This document shows, one piece after another, positions 46,301 to 58,300 of a stretch of DNA of 64,000 nt. The stretch comes from Fragum whitleyi (lineage: Eukaryota; Mollusca; Bivalvia; Cardiida; Cardiidae): assembly GCA_948146395.1 (NCBI GenBank), contig OX411552.1, positions 51,202,258 through 51,266,257 on the forward strand, given 5' to 3'. The translations under genes and the position numbers were made by a program. Under the pieces are notes generated by a model, which saw only the letters and a list, made by a program, of their open reading frames with translations, had not been told where the DNA came from and ran no database searches. The stretch's first letter is position 1. Each line of letters begins with the position of its first letter.

Positions 46301-49300
46301 GGTAGCCCAAATGAAAATAAAGGATAAAAAATCTTCAAAATCTTCTACTTCCAAAACATTTAGCTTAAAACTCTGATATTTGGCATGACACATAATTCTA
46401 AGATCATTTACGATCTAAGACCACCTTTAAAATGAGCTGTCTTGTGAGGTTTTTGATATAACAAGGAAGCACCAACAATTGTCTGTTTCTAAACAGCAAA
46501 GGAAACATCTCTCAAATATTGTCAATGAGAATGTCCTTATGGTACCCAATAAAACATAATAAATTATTTCAGATAAAAATTTAGCCTGTGTTCTTGGTAG
46601 TCTTTCTTATATACAAATATCAAGAGGATTTCATTATGACATATATTTCCTTGCAAACTGTAAGGCCTGATACTTTCATTTTCTGCTTATATGTATTCTC
46701 ACAAAATGAAATCGATATACAGTCGAATCTGTGTACAGCAGCCAGTCAAGGGAGAGGCCCAAATTGGCTGCTGTACACAGATTGGCTGCTGTTCACAGTA
46801 TCCTTAGGGCAGCCATTTTGTCGTACCACTTTTGTTAAGCTCATTACCAGATCGCAAACTATAGACTTCTCCAAATTCTAAGCAATTCCAAAGTTTCATT
46901 TTATGTGTTTGTCATTAAAAGAATAAGGAATCATACCATAAACATATAAAAATATTGTGAAAACGCATGATTCATCATATTCATCGAGAATTTCTCGTTT
47001 GCGTTTAGCCACGGTTTGGACCTGCGTAAGACCTACGCCGAACTCATTAGCAATTGTCCAGGAAGAACACCCAGATTCAAGCATGCGTATCACTTTCACA
47101 CGATCCTCTAGAGAGAGGAACTTACGTTTAGAAAGCAACATTATGGCGAGATTTGATATCGAAAACAGGTTTTCGTCCATTTTAAAGACCTCGAGAAATC
47201 AGTTTGCTAAATGTAAACAACCTGTAATGCTCAAGATCATTTTATTTTAAGATACCCGATACCCGATAAATTCCATAGCTTTTAATTAATTATAACCATT
47301 CAAGTAGATCAAATAAATAATAATTGCCATAACACGTCATTTAACCGACAACACGGGATTAAATCGATAATTAGTTATTTATAACTTGTACATTACGATT
47401 AAGCGACTTCGGCTGTTTACTACAGTGGTGATAATCGATTTTTTCGAACACGACTAATTAAGTCGCTTGTTTTGTCAGATGACCGTTGTATAGGTGTGAT
47501 ATACAGTTGGAATTAGACCAATTAAGGTGACCGCCGGCCGCATTTCAGGAGATCACGCTATTCACAGTGCAATTAAAGAAGGAATTTACACGGGGGGAAA
47601 TCATGTGGCCCCTGTCGGCAGATTGGCCGCTGTGCATAGTTGGCCGCTCACACAGATTTGACTGTATATCCTATATATTAGAGCCATATTTAACATATAT
47701 GTGATAGAAAAAAGACTACTGAAAGAGGTCTCATTCTAAACCTTTAGACATACAATTTTCAAAATGTTTGGTATTATTTCACATTGATTAAGGTCCTCTT
47801 AAATACATTTTGTTATCTCATGTTTAAGTTTAAAGGAAACTATTGTTTACTTTTCATGAATTTTAGGACATGGGCCATTTTCCCATTTATTTGATGGCAA
47901 GTTCATCCCTCATATCAGACCTGATTCAACGTGGAAGGTAAGCTATCTTGTTGTTTATTAGATAAATAACTTGTATATAAAGCTTTAGAAGACACACAAT
48001 CTTATCTTAGCCTACTCTGCCTGCTTTCTTCTTACTTTTTGCCACTTCATATTGCAGTTTGTTTCAAGTCAGACTGTAAATCAATAGGTCCTGGGTTCAA
48101 TCCCTGACGGCAGCACTTATCCTTTCTGACTCTTTGTCTTCCATCAATAGGTTGATAATCGTAAACCTGTGTGGGATAGCAGTTTGGAAAGGATGCAATG
48201 GTAGTACTGGTGTGAGAAATACCAGGAATCCATTGCAAGGTGCTCCAGCCTCCACAATATAACTGAAAGATCCTTGAATTCAGTGTTAATCCCCATTCAA
48301 TTAATTAATCAATCTTCTTACTTCTTAATTCACTTGAGAACTATATGTTCATGTGAGCCATTGTGATCACCCTCTATGCGGGATTTTTTGTCAGTTGTCT
48401 GGTGTCGATAATCAATTTCTTTAAATTCCGTTTCCCTTTTAAACTACTGGGCCAATTCACATAAATTTAACAGGAATTATCCCTTGGTGGCCCTCTCCCA
48501 AAATAGCTAAAAGAATTGAATTTGGTAGAAACTTCTGGTTTCCATGGCAACCAAAATAACATTTTCATTAGAATCTTTTTAATTCCTCTGCCTTTAAACC
48601 AGAAGCCCTTCAGCAACAGGGGGGGGGGGGGGGGGGGGGGGGGGATAGGACTCGGATTTGATTAGATTTCTTCAAAATTATTCTTCCTCTAAACCAGGTC
48701 CTTAACAGCCTTTTAATTTTGTATGGATCATCATTTATAGAACTTTATGTAAATAGCTTAAACCATGACTGATGGGACATCTAGTGCAGAGCAATAGGGG
48801 GGAGGTTGTAGTACTCAGGTGTCAATTTAGAAATCTTTAAGATTTCTACCTCTTCTAAATGAGGAATTCCAACAGCCTTAATATTTGGCATAGATTATAA
48901 GATGTTAGACCTTAATGAAATTATATGAAAACATATCACTGTTTGACAATCAGGGGCAGAGTATGGGTGGGGGTGGATAGGACAAAGGGGCCATATATAA
49001 AAAAATCTTAAAATTCTGATTCTTCTGTACTAGTTGACTAACAGCCTTTATACTTGGCATGAATCATCAGTTTTAATAGTCCTTTTTGAAAATAAATAAA
49101 TTTATGGCTGTTTGGTTACCTTCATGGCTGTTTGGTTACCAGGGGCATTTCGCCAAGGGGAGGGTGTTGGTCTTTGGATTTATATATTAGTCTTTAAACT
49201 TTCCTCATCCAAACCAGAAGACTGACAGAATATTGATGTTTGAATATGTGAAATCTCTTTCTCTTGGGTTGCATAATCAAAGGTAGGTATTTTCTCAGAA

Positions 49301-52300
49301 TAGCCACTCAGGGCCAATTGTCCTCTTGTTGTGAAAAAAAAAAACATTGAGCCATACTGTTTGAAGTGTCCTGTATATTGGCAATTTGTATGTAACAAAA
49401 CTTAACCTTTGTCATGCTGAACCCGGAATATTCCTGCTTTGGCAGGAGCTATAGACAAAAATCAGCCTGCACATATGTGCAGTCTGATGTTAGTCTACAC
49501 CACCTGTTTCTCACTTTCAAACCAGAATTATCAATAGATTTAGTTTTTAGCGAGCTATTGTCATGACGGAGTGTCCGTTGTGCGTGCGTCCGTGCGTGCA
49601 TCCGTGCGTAAACTTTTTATGCCCCCGTATCGAGAGATCAGGGACATATTGTTTTACTCATGTCCGTCTGTCTGTCTGTCTGTCCGTCCGTCTATCCGAA
49701 AACTTAACCGGAAAACTTAACCTTGCCAATATCTTCAAGCCTATTCAAGATACAAAGCTAATATTTGGCATGATGATAGATCTCAATGATCCGCATCTGC
49801 TGGTACCAAAGTCAAGGTCATGTGACAAGGTCAAGTTCATCTGTCAAGGTCAAACTTTGAAAAAACTTAACCCGAAAACTTCACCTTGCCAATATCTTCA
49901 AGCCTATTCAAGATACAAAGCTAATATTTGGCATGATGATAGATCTCAATAATCCGCATCTGCTGGTACCAAAGTCAAGGTCATGTGACAAGGTCAAGTT
50001 CATCTGTCAAACTCAAACTTTGAAAAAACTTAACTCGAAAACTTAACCTTGCCAATATCTTCAAGCCTATTCAAGATACAAAGCTAATATTTGGCATGAT
50101 GATAGATCTCAATGATCCGCATCTGCTGGTACCGAAGTCAAGGTCATGTGACAAGGTCAAGGTCATCTGTCAAGGTCAAACTTTGAAAAAAAATGCCGTT
50201 ACGGGGGCATTCGTGTTTCACAAACACATCTTGTTCTTTAAACATCTTCTCCTCCCAAACCAATGGGCGGATTTTAACAAAACTTGGTAGAAATGATCCT
50301 AGGGTGGCCCTCTTCTTAAATTGTTCAAAGAATTTTGATTGGCCCCTAAATATGGGAGTGTCAGGGCGTGGCATTTTTTCACTTTGAAATCTTTAAAAAT
50401 CTTCTCTTCCAAAACCATTGGCCGATTTCAATGAAACTTGGCATGCATGTTCCTTGGGAGACCCTTTACTTGAATTGTTCAAGAAATTTTGATTGGCTCA
50501 TAAATATGGGCGTGGCAGGGTGGGGCTTATTTTGAGCCCGAAATCTTTGAATGATATCTCCTCCTGAACCACTGGGCTGATTTCAATAAAACTTTAACAG
50601 AATGTTCCTTGGGTGACCCTTTACTTAAATTGTTAAAGAAATTTTGATTAGTCCATAAATATGGGCGTTGCAGGGCGGGCCCTTTTTTGAACCCGAAATT
50701 TTTATGCCCCCGTATCGAGAGATCGGGGGCATATTGTTTTACTCATGTCCGTCTGTCTGTCCGTCCGTCTGTCCGAAAACTTAACCTGAAAACTTAACCT
50801 TGCCAATATCTTCAAGCCTATTCAAGATACAAAGCTAATATTTGGCATGATGATAGATCTCAATGATCTGCATCCGCTTGTACCAAAGTCAAGGTCATGT
50901 GACAAGGTCAAGTTCATCTGTCAAGGTCAAACTTTGAAAAAAAAATGCCGTTCCGGGGGCATTCGTGTTTCACAAACACATCTTGTTGAATGACATTTTC
51001 TCCTGAAACACTTGGCTGATTTCAATGAAACTTTACCAGAATGTTCCTTGAGTGTCTCTTTTCAAAAAATATTTGCTAAATTTTGAGTGGCCCATAAATA
51101 TGGGTGTGGCAGGGCGGGGCTTATTTTGAGGCCAAAATCTTTGAACGTTATCTCCTCCGGAACCACTCAGCCAATTTTAATGAAACTTTACCAAAATGTT
51201 TCTTGGGTGACTATTTACTTAAATTGTTCAAGAAATTTTGATTGGTCGAAAAATTTGGGCGTGGCAGGCAGGGCCTATTTTGAGCCCGAAATCTTTGAAC
51301 ATCTCCTTTTGAACCTTATGTTTTTTTTAATAAGATGGGTAAAGGGTTGCAGGTTCATTGTGATTGAGTATTTTGATGCAATATGGACCAGAACCAGTTA
51401 ATCATTATTAGATAGGTCTTAGGAAATTTCGGAGTATTAATGTATTCATTTTAAAGAAAGCTTTATTTAATGAAAGTCTAAAGATTTTAAAGCCAGTGGA
51501 GCGATACAGACCCTCTTGGGCCTCTTGTTCAAATAAAAAAAGACCTACGGTTGGTACCTTCATAGCAATTTGCCCTTTGATTTTGTTGAAAATTTTTAGC
51601 CAAAATTTATTCAGCATGACAAGGGTAAAATTTAGTAGGATAAGGGTACACAGGAAGGTTGTTGTGATCAAATTGTCACAATGAGTCTATCTAATGGCAG
51701 GGTCAGATATTTACTTTTTTTTACCACTAGACCAGTGGTCTAGTTGTTCATATTTTTTACTAGACCACCAGCAAAGTCTACTAGACCACAGATAAAAAAA
51801 ATATTCTGTTGCTATTTACCAACAATACGAGTACAAGGCAAATGACGAATACATGATTGATAATACATAGTGATGTAATATAGACTACGTTTGTTGAAAC
51901 TCCATCATCTTATTAATAAAATTTCTCAAAAATAAAATTTTAAAATTCATTAGCTATTCTGATTTCCTTTTTTTATCACCAAGAATAAGAATGCCCTTAT
52001 ATTTTCACTGCTGTGGTAATAGTAATTGTCATTGAAGTTTATCATCGAGAAATATTATTATATCAGGCTGCGATTTAGTACTTTGATGAATTGTCATGAA
52101 TCGGAATGTACCTGTCAAACAGCAGAGAGACCTGCTACCCTCGATTATGTCAACAGATATGACCTGTTTGCAATTAAATTGGAATTCAGTTTGATATTTT
52201 AATATTGTAGAAATTTTGACAATGTAACAAGATTGGTGAGAAGTTTAGAAAAAAATAAAAAGATGAATTCCTAATGAAAAATTGCAAATATCCCTCACAA

Positions 52301-55300
52301 ATTATTTTGTGAAAATGAATTTAATCCAGCTATGTGAACCGATTCAAATAACAAAGCCCACTTGATCACAAGCATTTTTTTTCCCCGCTGGGAAGCTCAT
52401 TAAATTGAAAAAAAAAAAAAAAAAACTATAAACACATCCTGGTCTAATACACTGGGTTTTTATTGAAGACAGGTTTACCTGTCTTTCAATATAGGGATCG
52501 TCGCCATCGGATTCTGATAACAAACCTACATGCGTCATTACGCTAAAAAAAGTAGACCCATTCATAAAGATAAACGCGGCAAAAGTAATCAATAGTGTAG
52601 CAATATACCGTAAAATTTTGGTGCTGACCTAAATTCTGGCCGGGACCTCAGGGGAGTGAACACGTGATCTATGCAGAAGTTGCCTGCAGAAACGTGTTTT
52701 ACATTCGTAAATGGTGCTGTTTTAGGGCGTTTTCGGCTGCAATCTTTTGCATTTGCTCCAAATTTTCAATTGCATCCTACAACTGTTTTTATACATAGCA
52801 TTGGCAAGCTATTTTCAGTTCCCCATTTTAGACTCCCTATTTCTCGTAAAATTGTGTGTTTGTGTGTCCTTAAGGATACTTTATTTATCCGTCTCCCGGG
52901 CCTGTCGTAGTGTAAATGGATAAAATCTAAAATAGCGAAAGGCTATTTGAATAAACTCGTAAACCCTTGGAATTTCCTAGGTTTGAATTTTTACTTGGAT
53001 TATCGGAGAAATTTCGATGGCTTATCAAGTTACTTTATTAGGCTTGTTTTGTCTATCCATATTGTACAGCATTTGGAACATCACTCGGTCATTTCCGTAA
53101 ACGGCAACAGATCGTGATCGTGATATTCACTCGGCAATCATCGGGCGATCTCCGAAGTCTCAGATAAATGTAGGTTACCGAATCGGCCGAGTTGTGACGA
53201 ATGCGTTAGATTGGCCGAGTGGTGTTCCGAATGGCCTATACAGTAGTACCACGCATGCGCGATCCCGGTTTTGAGTTTCCGCTTTTGTTTTCGACAATTT
53301 TCTGTCAATAACAGAAACTGTTTTGGAAACTGGAATGGATTTATTTGTAACATTCTGGAGTGGACTTTGAAAGAATTCTACTCAAGGTGATAAATGCTGT
53401 AGCTCGGGATTTCATTTAACAATCTGTCATTTTGGCAGTTTTGTCAAAATTGATAGTTCACCGGATAGTTAAATCCGAATCTTGATCTAGAAAAGCAGTC
53501 CCGTGGAAAAGGCCTGAAAGGTTGGTTGTCTTAACAGGTTTATATATTATTTTGAAGTAAAAATAATTTTCTACTAAGTAAGACCATATGCAAGGAGAAT
53601 AACCTGAAATGGAGATCGAAATATCTCAATGGATAAATAGAAATAGAATGAATCACCCCTGGAAGAAACTTAAACGGTATTCATAAAAAAGCTACAGCTA
53701 TTGTACGGGAAAATACTTCTTAGTATTGACTTTGACTAGTAAAAGTATAAGAATATTGGTAATACTTTCATTGCTTCTTCTATGTGGAGATAATTAGTCA
53801 AATCCTGGATCAGATAATAAATGTAAAAGAAATTTGAACAAATTCAGGGCAATATTCACCATGCCAATGAAATGTTCAGCTCTTCATCAAGGGGTAAGCA
53901 ATGTGTGTCATGTGGATTAACATTTTATTTAAGATTTTTACACATCCACTTAATAAATTTGACTGGAAAAAAATCGGATTTGGATCATATTGGATTGCTG
54001 GGGATAATCTATACAATTTTATAAAACAGGGTCGCAATAATTCATATGAGTTTTTAGAATACAGGAATTGCCACCATATTTCTGTTGGTTAAATGAATAT
54101 TTTCATTTAGGATATTGAAAACTTACACTTGGGGATGAATAGCGATTATGAAGGCAGTTACCCTCTTGTTAAGCTTGAATTGGCTAGAGGGATAGGTTTA
54201 TATGGAAGAGATGAGTCTTCAAAGTAAAGCATATTCATTTGTTAGGAAGGTGCAGTTTCCATATGTAACCATCAATGATTGTTTTAATTTTTATTATTAT
54301 ACGCCGCCGGAGGCGGACGTATATTGGCGTCATCTTCTCCGTCTGTCCGTCCGTCCATCCGTCCGTCCGTCCGTCCATCCGTCCGTCCATCCGTCCGTCC
54401 GTACGTCCGTCCACTTTTCTTGTCAACGCAACTCCTCCTAAACTACTGGCTGGATCTTCTTGAAACTTGGTCAATATTATCACCTCAATTGGTAGATGTG
54501 CATGAAGGAAGGATTTTACGGTTCGTTGATTTTTGCCTGAGTTATGCCCCTTGATAACTTAGTCTCTGGGTCCACTTTTCTTGTCAACGCAACTCCTCCT
54601 AAGTTTCTGGCTGGATCTTCTTGAAACTTGGTCAATATTATCACCTCAATTGGTAGATGTGCATGAAGGAAGGATTTTACGGTTCGTTGATTTTTGCCTG
54701 AGTTATGCCCCTTGATAACTTAGTCTCTGGGTCCACTTTTCTTGTCAACGCAACTCCTCCTAAGTTTCTGGCTGGATCTTCTTGAAACTTGGTCAATGTA
54801 ATCACCTCAATTGGTAGATGTGCATGAAGGAAGGATTTTACGGTTCATTGATTTTTGCCTGAGTTATGCCCCTTGATAACTTAGTCTCTGGGTCCACTTT
54901 TCTTGTCAACGCAACTCCTCCTAAGTTTCTGGCTGGATCTTTTTGAAACTTGGTTGATGTTATCACCTCAATTGGTAGATGTGCATGAAGGAAGGATTTT
55001 ATGGTTCGTTAATTTTTGCCTGAGTTATGCCCCTTGATAACTTAGTCTCTGGGTCCACTTTTCTTGTCAACGCAACGCCTCCTAAGTTTCTGGCTGGATC
55101 TTTTTGAAACTTGGTCTATGTAATCACCTCAATTGGTAGATGTTCATGAAGGAAGGATTTTACGGTTCATTGATTTTTGCCTAAGTTATGCCCCTTAAAA
55201 CTTAGTCTCTGGGTCCACTTTTCTTGTCAACGCAACTCCTCCTAAGTTTCCGGCTGGATCTTCTTGAAACTTGGTCAATGTTATCACCTCAATTGGTAGA

Positions 55301-58300
55301 TGTGCATGAAGGAAGGATTTTATGGTTTGTTGATTTTTGCCTGAGTTATGCCCCTTAAAAACTTAGTATCTAGGGCTCATTGAAATTGCAGCCTTTTGAA
55401 CACAAATCCTCCTTACTTTTTGTCTTTATTTAAATGAAACTTGGTCAATGTCATCACCATAATTTGAAGATGTACATGGATCAAGGATTTTATGGCTCAT
55501 TTATTTCCCTGAATTATGCCCCCTTAAAACTTAGTGCCTGGGGCTTATTGAAATTGCAGCCATGTGAAGGCAACTCCTCCTAACTTTTTGTCTTGATTTA
55601 AATGAAACTTGGTCATTTTCAATTTGGTTCTGTCAAAATAAGTAGTGTCTACAATTATTTCTGTGAAACAGCAGCAATGTGGCGGCGTATTTTGTGACGA
55701 TGGCACTCTTGTTTTATTCCCACTCAAGAGATCTTCTCAAAACACCACAATTTTCATTCCAATTGTTAATATTCAGTCCTGTCTTCAATTCAGGCCTTTC
55801 AGGCCTTTGATTGTTGAAATATAGGTCAGAATTTGACTGGCATAATCTCAATACCAAGCCTTCTATTGTGACTGCGCATGTCTGTCGATTTGATTTCCTG
55901 TTTATAAAATCCTACGTCCTCACTGATTTCTTGAAATTAAATAGATTTTTTGCAATTTGTGACCAGAAAAGCTTTAATTTTAAAATTTAAGTGAATTGTT
56001 TTATAATTCAAGATTATTCCACTGGACCAGTAGGGCAAGCTTAATGTGGATTTTACTAGCCGGAACAGACAATTTACAAGACAATGTCATTTGGACATGC
56101 CTTATTATCAAACCCTGTCTGGCAAAAATGAACCATGATCAGAAAATGATTGTTAAAATAGGTAGCCCATCATAGGAATAAGGTACATCCTATGTAAAAT
56201 AACACTTGAAGAGACTAATTCTAGCATAGGTTAACTAGGAGCCACATTTCAAAAATAGTTTTATAGGAATGTAGAAGAACCATCCTAGATTCAGACACTA
56301 TACAGAAAGTGCAAAGTCTGGTTAGGGTGGATACTTTGCACTCTTTTGACATGGTTCTTTTTAACCTGACATGTTTTATTTACATGACTCAGCACAAACC
56401 AGTTATAAATACACAGTCACTGTTATAACTGATTTGCTCAAAGCCATCAGATTACATTATTTTACAGCATGAAGATGCCTCTAGAGACATGTTTCACTAT
56501 ATGATGGATAAACACAACCTGCGAGATGACTTCAGGCAGTATGACTTGTTTGAAAATGACATAAAGTTTATTGTTGAACAGGTCACCGGACCAAAGAAAC
56601 ATATTTTAGCTGATGGGGTAAGATTAATCTTTCTTTCATGCCTTTAAGCTTATTTTCAAACTCCAAAACTAAGTTTTAGGTTATATAGGAGTCACCTTTT
56701 TGGTCAGTCTGACAATCAGTTGGTCTGAACTGTTTGTTTAAAGTGGCTTTTTAGCTCATCTGGACACATTGTGCTCAAGGAAAGCTTTTGTGATCATTGA
56801 ATGTGTGTCATGTGTACTCCGTCGTCAGACATCAACAATTTAAGTGTTTACACTCTAGAGGCCACAAATATTGACCAATCATCATGAAACTTTGTCAGAA
56901 TGTTCATCAGGTCACAAAGATGAACCCTATCGAAAATGGTAAGGATCTGTGCCATATCTCAGGAAAAGGGGCCTTATTGACAATTTTCTAGTTTACACTC
57001 TGGAGACCTCAAATATGGTCCAATCATCATGAAACTTTGTCAGATGTTTTTAGGTCACAAGGATGGACCGTATCAAATATGGAAAGGATTCATGCCATAT
57101 CACAGGAATAGAGGCCTTCATGAAAATTTCCTTGTGTACACTCTAGAGGCCTTAAATATGGTCCAATCATCATGAAACTTGGTCAGAATGTTTGTTACAT
57201 CAAAAGGATGAATCCTGGTCAATACGGGAAGGATCCATGCCATATCACAGGAAAAGAGGCCTTAATAACAATTTCTAGAGGCCATAAATATTGTCCATTC
57301 TTCATGAAACTTGGTCAGAATAATCTTCAGGTCACAAAGATGAACCCTTTTGAAAATTGGATGGATCCATGCCATATCACGGGAAAAGGGCTTTAATGAC
57401 GATTTCCTTGTTTATAATCTAGAGGCCTAAATCATGGTCCAATCATCATGAAACTTTGTCAGATGTTTTCTGGTCACAATGATGGACCCTATCGAATATG
57501 GAAAGGATTCGTGCCATATCACAGGAATAGAGGCCTTCATGACAATTTCCTTGTTTACACTCTAGAGGCCATAAATCTAGCCCAATCTTTATGAAACTTG
57601 GTCAGAATAATCTTCAGGTCACAAAGATGAACCCTATCAAATATTCGATGGATCCCTGCCATATCACGGGAAAAGGGGCCTTAATGACAGTTTCCTTGTT
57701 TACACTCTAGAGGCCATGAATATTGTCCAATCTTCATGAAACTTGGTCAGAATAATCTTCAGGTCACAAAGATGAACCCTATTGAAAATTGGATGGATCT
57801 GTGCCATATTACAGGAAAAGGGACCTTAATGACAACTTGTTTACACTCTAGAGGCCACAAATTATAAATATGTCATTATGACTTTTGCTGGAAAATTTGA
57901 TAATTATAAAGACAAAGAAATGAAGGTGAGCGATATAGGACCATCATGGTCCTCTTGTTTGTGTCTCTTCTCAATTTCTCAGCAACTAATGGACAGATTT
58001 CATTCAAATTTTACAGGCATGGTCAGTATCAAGCAGAGATGTACAAGTGAAATTTTGGTTATGATCCAATGGTTTTGACAGAGTTTAAATAATGGGCATT
58101 TGATGAACAATGGCTTTATATTATTGACAAGCACTTGTAGGGGGTATTAGACAGATGTTTGTTTATAGCTCCTGCCAAGGCAAGAATATTCTGGGTTCAG
58201 CATAGCAAGGGTTAAAAATAATTATGAGTTACAACCTGGTAACCTAAATATATATTGATTTCCCAAATGGCAACAGCCTGCTGGATATTTTTGGAAAAGG

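Larger units (their letters stand above)
49545..51529 (+). mobile_element. Family C2 element with two nested E copies
   Basis: The 5' arm is lost except for AGCGAGCTATTGTCATG. Then come GTGCGTGCGTCCGTGCG, monomers of about 155 bp, and the 3' end CCAGTGGAGCGAT, then CCCTCTTGGGCCTCTTGTT. Elements E1 (49619-50234) and E2 (50702-50986) sit in T-runs of its monomers. Confidence 0.8.

Noticed and set aside
52671..52910. 79-codon frame in SAMHD1 intron 6
   Set aside because: No domain, no splice signals in a fitting phase, and hydrophobic composition expected from T-rich DNA.
54235..54483. Ser/Pro/Arg-Val or Asp/Gly-Arg repeat peptides (also at 27455-27730 and 40214-40408)
   Set aside because: They come from the GTCC/GGAC tetranucleotide run at the 5' end of Helentron-like elements and are not coding.
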